A stretch of 64,000 nucleotides of DNA from Liolophura sinensis (taxonomy: Eukaryota; Mollusca; Polyplacophora; Chitonida; Chitonidae). Below the pieces are notes generated by a model. The model was not told the origin of the DNA. It saw nothing but the letters and a program-made list of their open reading frames with translations, and searched no databases. Shown here in pieces: positions 48,025-59,846 of the stretch (position 1 is the first letter of the stretch; each line of letters begins with the position of its first letter). Made by a program: the position numbers and the translations under genes. The stretch lies in NCBI RefSeq assembly GCF_032854445.1, contig NC_088304.1, positions 14,087,704 to 14,151,703 on the forward strand, in the 5' to 3' direction.

Positions 48025-49555
48025 CACGTCTTTACCGACTGAAGGAATGATTGTCAACAAAATAAAACCAGAAAAATTAATGTCAGTTTTTAATTTTTTT
48101 TTATTTTAGACTTCAAAAGTGTAAAATTAGACTTTTATGATATGCTTAAAGGTTAAAGATCTTGACTGGCTCTCAGTTTTCTTCTTTAAGGGCTGATCAT
48201 CAGGTCGTGCTTAAGCCATATGAGTACATTCCTTTTTTAATTGTAATTTTATGAACATGCCTTAAGATTTTTTTTGGAAAATAAGCTAATTGTTATTGTC
48301 TTTTTTAAACTTCAGTGCCATTAAGGTAATTAATCAGTAATTGTTTTACTGTGTGAGGGATTAGAGCCATGAGTACCCTGAGGGACTAAGCCTCCCTAAG
48401 GAAAGATCTCAGTTGTGAGGTCAGGGCAACTCAGGTGTGGTGAGCAGTGAACCGTGTCGTGTAAATATCCTAAATACCTGTGGACAGCCTGTGACAGTTC
48501 AGTCTTGTTCACAACAAACTGCAATTTAGCACACATTTCATTGACTTTTTCCCCATTTTCATGCATTTTAATCTATAGCAGTAGGAGAGAGGAATTTACT
48601 TTCTGATATTGAAAATTAGAATGTAGAATATCTCAGTAGGTTTGTGAAAACCTAAGTAATGCTAGTTCAGGAAGCACTGAATTATGGCATCACATATTTG
48701 ACCAATGGTGATCAAGTAAAATTTTCATTGGATTTTAATGTCTTTTTCAAAGTTCCTGTGTAAAACTTTTGTACATACGTGTAGGATACGTCTATTGGTT
48801 CTGGAGAAGAAGATTTTGCTTGAAATCCAATATGTCCGCCAAACTAAGTGACCTAGAAAGATAAACTTTAAAACTAAAATTTGCTGCCAAATTTTGAATA
48901 GCTACAATTTGCAGTTCTCTAGAAAAGTGACTAAAACCTTTATCTGAAAGAGTTAACATATTGGCAAGATATGTCTTCAAATCAGGGTTAAATGATAAAG
49001 ATCTGGAATGCATATGCTTTCCTAAATTATAGCAAAAATTGCATCAAATGACGAAAACAAAAGTTTTCTGTCGTTTCCAATTTTGCCTGGTGTGACATCA
49101 TTCAAGAACACTTGGCGTCATCCATCCCTGACGTATAGCAACATACTACATTGTACTTTCAAATTTCGTTCCAGCATAACCTCCTTTATACTTGACATCA
49201 TATCTGCCTGCTTCGTCATCTCTGGGAAAATATTTTCACATCACATTCAAGAAAATATGACGGAAGCTGTTTTTAAAGACTTTTAACTGTAATAGATGGG
49301 CTGAACGTGCATTTGTCATTAATCTTTTTGAACTGTGGTGTTAGCTCTCTTCCTTAGGGTATCCTTTGTATCATTTTAATATTTCCAGACAGTGTCTGCT
49401 GAGACTGACTGTAGCACTTAAAGGAATTTTTGTCCATGCAAAAACAAGAGGTTTTCAGCTTGGAAGCCTAATGAACACATCAAGTAGACGTGCAAATGGG
49501 ATTTGTCAAAGTGTTATCAGTGCAGTCAGTGTGGTACATACAGGGGATTAGGCCG
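48025..49555. other. Intron, no gene seen
   Basis: AT-rich unique sequence with no coding pattern. Confidence 0.35.
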
Positions 49556-49565
49556 TCGCTAGCGC

Positions 49566-49920
49566 CTGTCAGTCAGCAGAGTACCTGTCAGCAGAGTACT
49601 TGTCAGCCAGCAGAGTACCTGTCAGCAGAGTACTTGTCAGCCAGCAGAGTACATGTACCTGTCAGTCAGCAGAGTACCTGTCAGCCAGCAGAGTACATAT
49701 ACCTGTCAGTCAGCGGAGTACCTGTCAGCCAGCAGAGTACATATACCTGTCAGTCAGCAGAGTACCTGTCAGCCATCAGAGTACATATACCTGTCAGTCA
49801 GCAGAGTACCTGTCAGCCAGCAGAGTACATATACCTGTCAGTCAGCGGAGTACCTGTCAGCCAGCAGAGTACATGTACCTGTCAGTCAGCAGAGTACCTG
49901 TCCTGTCAGCAGAGTACTGT
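49566..49920. repeat. Compound minisatellite, 44 bp unit of two 22 bp halves
   Basis: Halves are GCAGAGTACCTGTCAGCCA-like and GCAGAGTACATATACCTGTC-like, differing by the TATAC insertion. The array is open in all three plus-strand frames because the unit lacks stops. Confidence 0.92.
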
Positions 49921-50384
49921 GCCTTATAGTATTTATACATACTAATGGAGAACTTTTCTGTACATTCATCCAGGAACCAATCAGATTGTTCTGCCCGTGT
50001 TTACCTGACTGGCAGTTTTTAAATTCTCCTCTCCCCATAGAGTTCTGAGTCAGAGCCTTTTCCTGTTTTCCATGTGTCAGTGATAAAGTTGTTTAAGGCC
50101 CTAGAGGAAAACTCTCTGCCCCTGGTTGTTAATCTACCATTGTTAACTTGTTTATGGGGTCATGTGACCCGCTGAGGATAACAATGGCTCTCCAGGGCCT
50201 GGGATGTTGAACATGTAGCGTTCCGGGTACAGCTGCACTCAAAAGAGTTTTGAACTGGTGGTTGGATGCATGGGGCTTATAAAGACTGCTTGCCTGTTCA
50301 CACTTTGGGTGAACATTTTGATATATTCTCTAGCAGCATTATCAATGCCGTAATTGGATTGGTTCAAATATCATTCTTTCAGAG

Positions 50385-50570
50385 TAAATGACCTAAAATT
50401 TTGCCTTTTTAGAGGCAAATAAATGTTATAAAATACTACTTTTGGTGCAGAATCTGACATATTTGTGGTAGAATATCATTTGACGTTAAAAAAAAAAAAA
50501 CAACTTTCTGTTATCAACAGAACTTGAATCAGACAAACTGAGTAACTTAGTTGTGGATGAAATTCTAGTT
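50385..50570 (+). repeat. Dispersed repeat family 3
   Basis: AATGACCTAAAATTTTGCC, then ACTTTTGGTGCAGAATCTGA and TTAGTTGTGGATGAAATTCT follow the family order, with an A tract inserted. Confidence 0.55.
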
Positions 50571-50844
50571 TAATTTATTTTAATACATTTTTAATCATTT
50601 TATTACACTAATTCCAAAAGTATTCAATTAGGTGATTGAGCCGATATGGCATGAGAGCACAGAGAAATAAAATCTGAGTATTTTGTGAAATATACTATGA
50701 GTGTAATTTGAAGAGAAAACTTAAAGGATAGCTTATTTACAAACTGACATATATGTTTACTTACAGCTGGTCATATAATTTATAAGCTACAATACACATA
50801 GAATATGCATCCTCGTCATATCACTGAAAACCTGTAAAGTACAG

Positions 50845-50948
50845 TGCTCCTGGGCTTTGCCTGGTTTCCTCCCACCATAAAGCTGGCCCCCATTGTATAA
50901 GTGAAATATTCTGGAGTATTGTGTAAAACACCAATCAAATAAATAAAT
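50845..50948 (+). mobile_element. V-SINE-like SINE, 3' fragment
   Basis: From GGGCTTTGCCTGGTTTCC to the AATAAATAAAT tail. Confidence 0.72.
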
Positions 50949-50969
50949 CACATTGCTGCCTGATCCTAA

Positions 50970-51240
50970 TTGTATACGCCACAGGCATCATCCTACGGGT
51001 ATCTTCATCAGATGCGGCATGGATCCTACGTTGATCATATGATCATGACGGGTGGCCCATACATGAATGTTCCTGTCATCTGGGTCGCATCTTATGATCA
51101 GCTGGTACATGTAGTCTTGTTGAAACTGTTCTAGTGCGCTTAAGCCTTTGCCTACGTGCTAGCTGTAAACATAACACGATCATCTTCAGTTTGCTTACCT
51201 GGTGAGGCAGGCGCGGTGACGAGAAAGGTATTAGTGAATG
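50970..51240 (-). repeat. Dispersed repeat shared with 31860-32150, inverted
   Basis: The reverse complement contains ACCAGGTAAGCAAACTGAAG and the GATC-rich block, matching 31860-32150 in order. No minisatellite expansion is present here. Confidence 0.6.
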
Positions 51241-51309
51241 GTCTATCATTTATGTAAATCTCGACCATTAAAGCCAGTAAAAAGGTGTAGAAACCCTGTC
51301 CAAGGCCAA

Positions 51310-51345
51310 CAGTAGAAAGCTAAAAAAAAAAAAAAAAAACAATTA
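51310..51345. repeat. Poly(A) tract
   Basis: About eighteen A at 51322-51340, just before the 54 bp array. Confidence 0.8.
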
Positions 51346-51414
51346 AGCAGGTACATACTAAATGTTAGCTCTAAGAAAGTACATGATTACCATGGTTACC
51401 AGCTTAACTTCTAC

Positions 51415-52420
51415 ATTGATTGCTGTGAATTGTTACATTCACTTACCTATAACTAGGCCAATTTCCAAGTTGACTGCTGTGAATTGTTACATCCACTTAC
51501 CTGTAACTGGGCCAACTTCCACGTTGACTGCTGTGAATGGTTACATTCACTTACCTGTAACTGGGCCAACTTCCACGTTGACTGCTGTGAATGGTTACAT
51601 TCACTTACCTGTAACTGGCCCAACTTCCACGTTGACTGCTGTGAATTGTTACATTCACTTACCTGTAACTGGGCCAACTTCCACATTGACTGCTGTGAAT
51701 TGTTACATCCACTTACCTGTAACTGGGCCAACTTCCACGCTGACTGCTGTGAATTGTTACATCCACTTACCTGTAACTGGGCCAACTTCCACGTTGACTG
51801 CTGTGAATTGTTACATTCACTTACCTGTAACTGGGCCAACTTCCACGTTGACTGCTGTGAATTGTTACATTCACTTACCTGTAACTGGGCCAACTTCCAC
51901 GTTGACTGCTGTGAATTGTTACATTCACTTACCTGTAACTGGGCCAACTTCCACGTTGACTGCTGTGAATTGTTACATTCACTTACCTGTAACTGGGCCA
52001 ACTTCCACGTTGACTGCTGTGAATTGTTACATTCACTTACCTGTAACTGGGCCAACTTCCACGTTGACTGCTGTGAATTGTTACATTCACTTACCTGTAA
52101 CAGGGCCAACTTCCACGTTGACTGCTGTGAATTGTTACATTCACTTACCTGTAACTGGGCCAACTTCCACGTTGACTGCTGTGAATTGTTACATTCACTT
52201 ACCTGTAACAGGGCCAACTTCCACGTTGACTGCTGTGAATTGTTACATTTACTTACCTGTAACTGGGCCAACTTCCACGTTGACTGCTGTGAATTGTTAC
52301 ATTCACTTACCTGTAACTGGGGCAACTTCCACGTTGACTGCTGTGAATTGTTACATTCACTTACCTGTAACTGGGCCAACTTCCACATTGACTGCTCTGA
52401 ATTGTTACCTTCACTAACCC
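51415..52420. repeat. Minisatellite, 54 bp unit, about eighteen copies
   Basis: The unit is built from GAATTGTTACATTCACTTAC, CTGTAACTGGGCCAACTTCC and ACGTTGACTGCTGT. Central units are almost identical; the outer ones drift. Because 54 is a multiple of three and the unit lacks stops in several frames, it gives three overlapping frames of more than 300 codons (two on +, one on -), all 18-residue repeats with no other coding signal. Confidence 0.95.
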
Positions 52421-52763
52421 GAACTGGGCTGTCCTCTAACTGACTTAAACAGGTGTCCCATGATCTCAAAGTAATTCTGAGTTCGTGTCATCTCATAATG
52501 TGTGATTGCTATGATATTTGTGAAAGAATATTTATCAGAATAACAGAATCAGAACTTTGCAAGTGCCTGTTTCGAATTGTGTATCTGTGTTTGCTCAGGT
52601 GGACTTTGCTGCCCTTCCTAAAATTAAGGATCACACTAGTTGCTTATAGTCCCTTCTGTTCGTTATTGAAACAAAAAATAATGTTATAACTTTCGAACAG
52701 TTTGTCAGTTGCCTTGTTAATGGTGCAATCTGCTTGGTTTCAATCCAAACATTAAACTAGATT

Positions 52764-53055
52764 ATCTTTGTCAGGAGGGGGCCTCCGTGGCTCAGTTGGT
52801 TAGCGCGCTAGCGCAGTGTAATGACCCAGGAGTCTCTCACCAATGCGGTTGCTGTGAGTTCAAGTCCAGCTCATGCTGGCTTCTTCTCCAGCCGTACATG
52901 GGAAGGTCTGCCAGCAACCTACGGATGGTCGTGGGTTTCCCCATGGCTGTGCCCGGTTTCCACCCACCATAATGCTGGCCGCCGTCATATAAGTGAAATA
53001 TTCTTGAGTACAGCGTAAAACACCAATCAGATAAATAAATAAATCTTTGTCAGGA
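52764..53055 (+). mobile_element. Full-length V-SINE-like SINE with 13 bp target-site duplication
   Basis: ATCTTTGTCAGGA at 52764-52776 and 53043-53055 defines the element. The tRNA-like head has box A (TGGCTCAGTTGGTTAGCGCG) and box B (GAGTTCAAGTCCAGC). This is one of the most intact copies and suits use as a family reference. Confidence 0.95.
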
Positions 53056-54290
53056 CAATTGCTGCTAAGGGCGACTGACTCAAGTCAAAAATGTTTGGTT
53101 ATTAAGATGTTTTGCTTTGCTGAAAATGTTCCAGGCACGTTTATGTTAATTTTGACGTTATTCACAGAAAAGTAGGTGCTATGATGTCTGAATTTCTGGA
53201 TGATTAAAGGAAGCATATTTTTTGTAGACATATTGAGTACAGTACACTGAAAGCATAGTTCCAGCTTTAATAGTGAACACAAAAGTACGATTCTATATGC
53301 TTCTGATAGCTAAATCAGCAAGAATGAAAGAAGTCTCGCATCTATCCTGATGAAAACTTATATTGCCAGATATTTTGTAGGGGTGCCATTTTGAGTCATG
53401 CACATTCGAATGTGTAAATGGCAACAATGATTTCATTCAGGAAAATTGTTTGAAGTTTTTTAGCGAACGATCGAGGCAGTTAAATAGGATTAATACTCTT
53501 TCGCTCCCATGTGAATGTAAAGCTTAAGTGTTCCACACGTTAGAGGTCTGCAGTGAATGTCACACGTACAAACAGTTTCAAACCCTAGGTAAACTCCATT
53601 ACTGTATGGCCGGCTTTTAGACCTTTTGAAGTGTTCGTTTAGTTTTCACTGAAAAACTCCAATAACTAAAGTGTATTTATCTTGTAACTGCTGTGCTTTG
53701 TTGGAAAATTTCTCTGAAAAGTTAGTGAAAAGCCACTTTGTGAGTGTTAAAAGATGTCGGCTAGTTGTGTCTGGCAGTCTGGGTGTCGTCGGCTTCAATC
53801 GTTCTCCACTCCGTCAGCCAAGGACAATGGATGAGCAGTTTGCTCCCAGAGATGTAATGGTGGACCATTAACTTCTTCAGAGCATCCACATCCTACCTTG
53901 ACCTTTTTTTTTTCTCCATTTACATACAACCTTAAAACCTACAGGCTAGTTATTTCTTTTTGAATAAGCAGCTTTTTGCTTTATACAGGATTTATGTGCC
54001 GCCTGAATGAAATACTATTTTCTTTGAGGATATACACGTGTGCATAATCAACAAGTATATCCAATTAAGTCTTGTGTCATATGTTTAGTCAAGTTCTACA
54101 AATGTGAGACCATTTCTGTCACATAAATCAAATATTCTTCAGTAGAGCTGAAAGCACCTGTAAAATAAATACCATAAATAAATATGTATGTGTTATTTTT
54201 TTTACCAGGATATATGTTTGCTAAACCTGGCAGAGTGATTTGTAGCTAAATAAACAGCAGTAAAATTAAACGTCAGTAGACATGACATTT
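53056..54290. other. Intron, no gene seen
   Basis: Unique AT-rich sequence; a worn SINE-tail-like scrap near 54125-54182. Confidence 0.35.
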
Positions 54291-54299
54291 GAAGAACTC

Positions 54300-54540
54300 A
54301 TGTCATTAAACTGGGTACCCATAATGACCTCAAATTTCGCCCTCAAAATTGCATTTTTAGTTGCAAATAATTGTCACAAAATATTTTTTTTTGGTGCTAA
54401 AACTTACAGTTTTCTAGTAGAATACATGTACCATACCACGTTCCAAGTATACGCCTCTCTAAACTCAGCTAGAACTCTCAGAATCAGGGGAAAAAAAAGC
54501 ACGTTAGTCATGGACGAAATGTATGGTGATTTTATAATAC
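54300..54540 (+). repeat. Dispersed repeat family 3
   Basis: AATGACCTCAAATTTCG, TTTTTTGGTGCTAAAACTTA and GTTAGTCATGGACGAAATG appear in order. Confidence 0.6.
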
Positions 54541-54827
54541 CCGTTATCAATATGTCAAGGTTCTAAACAAACCCTGTCTGGTTGTGAAAAAACAGAATGC
54601 AGCGAGCTCAAATTCACAAGAACTATAGTATACAGCCTACAAAAAGTCGGGCACAGTTCTTCAGTCCATCTTTAACTGAATGGCCGACAAGATTTTAGTA
54701 ACATGGGCTAAATTTAACTGATAGATGGACAGAAGGACTTATCGTGTGCAGCTTAATTAAAATGTTTATGGCACACCCACATCTGACTTCTGCATGTGCA
54801 CAGTTATAAATGGTTGTATTGGACTTT

Positions 54828-54876
54828 TGGTTGGTTGGTTGGTTGGTTGGTTGGTAATGGTTGGTTGGTTGGTTGA
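54828..54876. repeat. GGTT microsatellite
   Basis: (TTGG)n, interrupted once by TAATGG. Confidence 0.95.
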
Positions 54877-55209
54877 AGTTGTCGGGGTCTCTTTTCAGCT
54901 GGATGATGTGCGCCACAAACAATACCAGTGTATGAGTAGAACAGTGTATCCAAAATAAGTAGAGGTCAAACATACATACATACTAAATACATGAATAAAA
55001 TATATTGAGGAGGTCCAAATATCACGTGCGGTGAATAGACAGGTAAAGCAGTCGTTTTACAGAGGGTTTAGGTACATGCAATAAACAAATTATTCCAAGA
55101 ATTGGCTTTTTGCATCCAAAAATTTCACATAGATAAAATGGGTATATCCTGTATTCTTTTATTAGGGGCATGAAATTCTGTTTCTGTTATTGGGGCCCGG
55201 CTATTACTG

Positions 55210-55262
55210 TTATTCTTCAAGCTTTTCGCATGTTTGCAAGGTGTTTATCCATGCATACTCTG
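55210..55262 (+). repeat. Dispersed repeat family 4, fragment
   Basis: GCATGTTTGCAAGGTGTTTA, directly before the full-length SINE at 55267. Confidence 0.5.
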
Positions 55263-55266
55263 ATGG

Positions 55267-55542
55267 TATTGGGGGGGGGCCTCCGTGGCTCAGTTGCTTA
55301 GCGCGCTAGTGCAGCGTAGTGACCCAGGAGTCTCTCACCAATGCGGTCACTGTGAGTTCAAGTCCAGCTCATGCTGGCTCCCTCTCTGGCCGTAAATGGG
55401 AAGGTCTGCCAGCAACCTGCGGATGGTCATGGGTTTCCCCCGGGCAGTTCCCGGTTTCCTCTCACCAAAATGCTGGCTGCTGTTGCACAAGTGGAATATT
55501 CTTGAGTACGGCATAAAACCCTGATCAAATAAGTAAATAAAT
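55267..55542 (+). mobile_element. Full-length V-SINE-like SINE
   Basis: Complete head with both RNA polymerase III boxes and the conserved tail. It follows a G tract, and no clean target-site duplication was seen. Confidence 0.9.
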
Positions 55543-55864
55543 CTTATGTATGTACACCTTAATCTTCTGCTGTGACAGTTACAAGTGGTTACCTCAGCAC
55601 TTGAAGTCATGATCAAAGACTTTAGGGTGCTGACTGTGAGGGGGTGTGCGGCCAGTTATCTGTCAGAATGGGGTGATAAATTTCCACATCTTGTCTTATT
55701 GCAAAAATCTTTCGAAGGACCTAAGAGATATTGATGGCATATCTGAGACAGGTTTATCTTGGTAACCGTATTAACGTTGAATTGGCACATCTTTTGATAT
55801 GGATATAGGTTGAGTAGAGGATTTATTTCATAGTACTAGATGGTGTTATATACAGCAATTAAAT

Positions 55865-56475
55865 GATAATACAGGAAAGTAAATTTTAATACGAGCAAGT
55901 AAACCATAATGCAAGCAGGTAAACCATAATACAAGCAGATAAACCATAATTCAAGCAGGTAAACCATAATACAAGCAAGTAAGCCATAATACAAGCAAGT
56001 AAGCCATAGTACAAGCAGGTAAACCATAATATAAGCAGGTAAACCATAATACAAGCAAGTAAGCCATAATACAAGCAGGTAAACCATAATACAATCAAGT
56101 AAACCATAATACAAGCAAGTAAACCATAATATAAGCAGGTAAACCATAATACAAGCAAGTAAGCCATAATACAAGCAGGTAAACCATAATACAATCAAGT
56201 AAACCATAATACAAGCAAGTAAACCATAATATAAGCAGATAAATCATAATACAATCGAGTAAGCCATAATACAAGCAGGTAAACCATAATACAATCAAGT
56301 AAACCATAATACAAGCAGATACACCATAATACAAACAGGTAAATCATAATACAAGCAAGTAAGCCATAATACAAGCAGGTAAACCATAATACAAGCAAGT
56401 AAACCATAATATAAGCAGGTAAACCATAATACAATCGAGTAAACCACAATACAAGCAAGTAAACCATAATACCAG
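55865..56475. repeat. Minisatellite, 20 bp unit, about thirty copies
   Basis: The unit is AAACCATAATACAAGCAAGT with A/G variants. Minus-strand frames (VYLLVLWFTCLYYGL-like) look like membrane segments but simply reflect the unit. Confidence 0.94.
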
Positions 56476-56529
56476 AAGAGGAAAATACATTAAGGTGTAC
56501 GTTAATGATGTTCAGAACATGCATTTATT

Positions 56530-56984
56530 TGTGGCCCTAATTTGACCCACCATTTGTACCATTAAAGGAACAGTTTCACATGCCCCTATTAATGATTGTA
56601 GTGTGATATGTTGCATTGTCTGTAAACTTTATATCACGACCACTACATAGAACTGCTTTTCTTTATTAATATGGGTGAAGTCTTTAATGTTCATCGTCTG
56701 CACAACCACTTAAATGGATGCCTGTATTGAAAATGATCAAGTTACATCTCGCTTTAGAATTTATTTACCTCTTTCTCTGACACATGCTTACTGGTAGGTG
56801 AAGAATTATAACTGCTTGACTTGAAGAGCTTGAAACAATTAAATCTTATGTTTTACAATCATCAACCCCACGGCACTGTTTATACCATGGTTAATCTCTT
56901 TGCTGTATGTGGCTGATATACACATGTACCTGTATCGTGAGGTTCCGGAACTCTGTGTATATGTATATCTACCTATTATACTTC
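56530..56984. other. Intron, no gene seen
   Basis: Unique sequence without recognised features. Confidence 0.35.
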
Positions 56985-57132
56985 ACATATGTGGGAAGTT
57001 CTGCCAGTGATCTGCGGATGGTGATGGGTTTCTCCTGGGCTCTGCCAGGTTTTCTCCCACCATAATGCTGGCCACTGTCATACAAGTGAAATATTCTTGA
57101 GTGCGACGTAAAATACCAATCAAATAAATAAG
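56985..57132 (+). mobile_element. V-SINE-like SINE, 5'-truncated
   Basis: From ATGTGGGAAGTTCTGCCAG to the AATAAATAAG tail, followed by a C tract near 57150. Confidence 0.75.
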
Positions 57133-57531
57133 CAACCCCACCAAACCCTACCCCCCCCCCCCCCCACTCGAGTTATGGACACAGAGGCATACCAACTGTA
57201 TAGTGAATGAAAGCACCTTTGGTTTTAAGTGTGACATAGTTTGACCTCTCTCTCTTAGGGGATGCATGTACTTCATTGTCCTGGTATTGCAACAAACTAT
57301 TCATTTAAGATCATATATGTTTGGGTTTTTTCTGATTTAATTGCCATGCTTGCATCTCTGCCTTTCTCCCTCATAAATAGCCATTTTCCTACACTAGATG
57401 GTTTTCCCACTGAATTTTTTCACTGGTCCGTTTCATGTAAACATGGTTGACTGAAGAATTTATTGATGTCAGGTGATTGATTAATTTATACTATGATATT
57501 TGTTATACCTGTCATTTTCTGTTTATTTCAG

Positions 57532-57619
57532 AGTGATTTGCACAGCTCTTATTCTGCTGCACCTGGCGTGAAGTCATCCAGCCAGGAAATCCACCTTGTC
57601 TTTCGGGATTCCCAGAACG
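57532..57619 (+). CDS. Internal exon of the smoothelin-domain gene
   Basis: Acceptor TTTATTTCAG and donor AACG|GTAAGC frame 88 bases, phase 0 in and phase 1 out, matching the phase 0 end of the exon at 36739. It encodes SDLHSSYSAAPGVKSSSQEI and HLVFRDSQN, again Ser-rich. The intron before it is about 20.8 kb of mostly repeats. It shares strand, phase and composition with the upstream exons, but membership of the same transcript is inferred. A SINE begins about 30 bases after the donor. Confidence 0.6.
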
Positions 57620-57649
57620 GTAAGCTCACCATAAAATCTTTTCCCTATC

Positions 57650-57859
57650 CGGCCGCCAATTGTGGTCGCTGTGAGTTCAAGTCCAGCTGATGCTGACTTT
57701 GTCTCTGGTATATGTGAATGGAAATGTGACCTGGATGGTCGTGGGTTTCTCCCGAGGCTATGTCCGGTTTCCTCCCACCATAATGCTGGTTGCTATTGTA
57801 TATGTGAAATATTCTTGACTGCGGCGTAAATCTCCAGTCAAATAAATAAACAAACAAAT
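57650..57859 (+). mobile_element. V-SINE-like SINE just after the exon donor at 57619
   Basis: It starts within the head at the box B region (GAGTTCAAGTCCAGC) and ends in AAATAAATAAACAAAC. It lies about 30 bases inside the intron. Confidence 0.8.
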
Positions 57860-59845
57860 TTTATGTACAGTAATTTAACTTATATTTGGCTCAAGATGAT
57901 GATGATGTAGTGGAACTGATATTTGAGGATTAGAAGAAATTGATTGGTTACTACAGGAAAATGGTATTTTAATTTAAAAATGTTCTGTGAAATAATCATA
58001 TGCAAATTAAACACGACCATTAAAAGACAACAACAACAACACAAAAAAATACAAAAAAAAAAACACCGGAAAAAGGTGAATAATGTGGACTTAACATTCC
58101 CCGTGTAAATATTGTTTTGTAATTTAGAAATGTGCTTGAAATCTTGTTTCACAATGTAGAAATCTGCTTGCCTAACACAACACAATGTACAATAATTTGC
58201 ATTGAACTTTTGAACATGAAGTAAATCTACCTTAGGTGTGTTGAAGTAGTCAAGTGCCAGTTTGCGTCCAGTTGGGGGGTGGGTGTGGGGGGGGGGGGGG
58301 GTACTCAGGGGTACTTGAACTCTGGGTAACAATGCCTGGGTTCATACCATCAGGTAGTTGGTAATAAGCCACTGATAGAGTCTCTGTAAACATGTAGGGA
58401 CCTTTTACACCTGACACCCGGGTGCTGTTTACCTTATCTAATTACCCATGGCCACTTCATCCATCAAGCTGTCAGGGGGCCTCTCCAGTCTTTCACCCGC
58501 AACTGTTACTTCCTTTAGCACCCATACTGCGAAACTAGACTCAGCACATGGAGTGACAATGACATTTTATTGTGTACCTCTTTGAAGCCAAGGAATAGAA
58601 AAAATTTTAACATTTATCTAACAGCGTAGGGAATAGATGGATTTAATGACATTTGTCAGATCTAAATTCGGTTCTGTTCATGTTTTGTTGCTACTGCTTG
58701 CAGCGTTTGTATATAATACTTTTATCTGCACGTTATGGCCGTCCTTAAAGAAGTCTAGGTATAAACAATTGGATTGGTTGAGTTTTTTAATTCTGGCTAA
58801 TGAAAGATTTTAGCGATGTTACCATTGAGTAAAAAATTAAAATACCATCAAAAGCCTGATATGTGTAAATTCCATTGTTGGAGGGACTGTCGGGTTACCC
58901 TCAACAAAGTTTAATAATGGTTTAACATGTTTATGGTATATGTTTGAAAACTGACACAGAACTTTCTTACTTGGCATGTTTATTAATTTAAGTTGTGGAG
59001 ATATTTTGAAGCGTCAGAATTCTGAGAAGATGCTTTAATTTCAGGTCTTTTGACGATGCTTGCTATTACGAAATTAAGTTGTAACTTTTTTTATTTGAAT
59101 ACAGTCATAATGAGTATAGTTTATTATTATTATTATTAATAAAATTCTCAAATTATGTTAACAAATTGGTAAAGTCTACAACATATTTTATAGCTTCAAA
59201 AATTTTGATTGCATCTCTGTTCAATAGAAGAAAGTGAGACCTTTTGTAATAAAGTTAGATATCATTGTGTTGAGGAATCAGGTCAACTTACTTTCCCACG
59301 ACCAAGAATTGTCAGATTATTGAACTATCATGTGATACAAACCAGGACAGGATTTTTTTGGTAGGGGGATGAGGGGGGTAAAGGGCATGTAGGGGTGGAG
59401 GCATTGGGGACAGGATTCTCACATCGTCAAATCTTCATGCGATTTATTTCGATTTTGTGTGACTAAAAAGTCCGTGCACACCTACACAGTACATCTGATC
59501 TTTTGTAAATGTTACAGCTTAAACCCGTTTTCACCCAAGTTTTCATTCCGTCTCACCTGACAGCTAGTGCCAATTATCTCACCTTTGTTAGCAGAGCCTT
59601 TGGCAGGCTCACCTGTACAATACCTGTGCCACATCACAAATCTCATCTCAGGTAACAAAAGGCTTTGTAAGAGTTAACAATAATGTTCGACAGAGGGTAT
59701 ATGGATTCAGAAAAGCTCTTTTAATAAGGTCATGCACCTTGTGCTTTTTTTGTTAAAATACCTAACTGAACGGTTGAAGTATAGGTAGATGTTTTTTGGT
59801 TGGAAAGTTCTGTCAGATGGCAAGGTGTTTTTACAACTTTTTCAT
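57860..59845. other. Intron or gene-free stretch
   Basis: AT-rich with a G-rich tract at 58275-58301 and an ATT microsatellite at 59125-59140. No exon recognised. Confidence 0.35.
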
Positions 59846-59846
59846 C

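Noticed and set aside
49490-50048. Plus-strand frames of 109-151 codons
   Set aside because: All three overlap the 44 bp minisatellite and owe their length to it.
51362-52469. Three open frames of 319-351 codons (two plus, one minus) as a repetitive protein gene
   Set aside because: They follow from a stop-free 54 bp unit. By simple codon odds a random 18-codon unit is open in a given frame about 40 percent of the time, so three of six frames is expected. There is no start context, splice site or codon bias in support.
52777-52870. tRNA gene suggested by box A and box B
   Set aside because: The same sequence is the head of many dispersed copies with SINE bodies and target-site duplications, and it does not fold into a complete cloverleaf on inspection.
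55836-56524. Minus-strand hydrophobic repeat frames as membrane proteins
   Set aside because: They come from the 20 bp array and change frame without any change in character.
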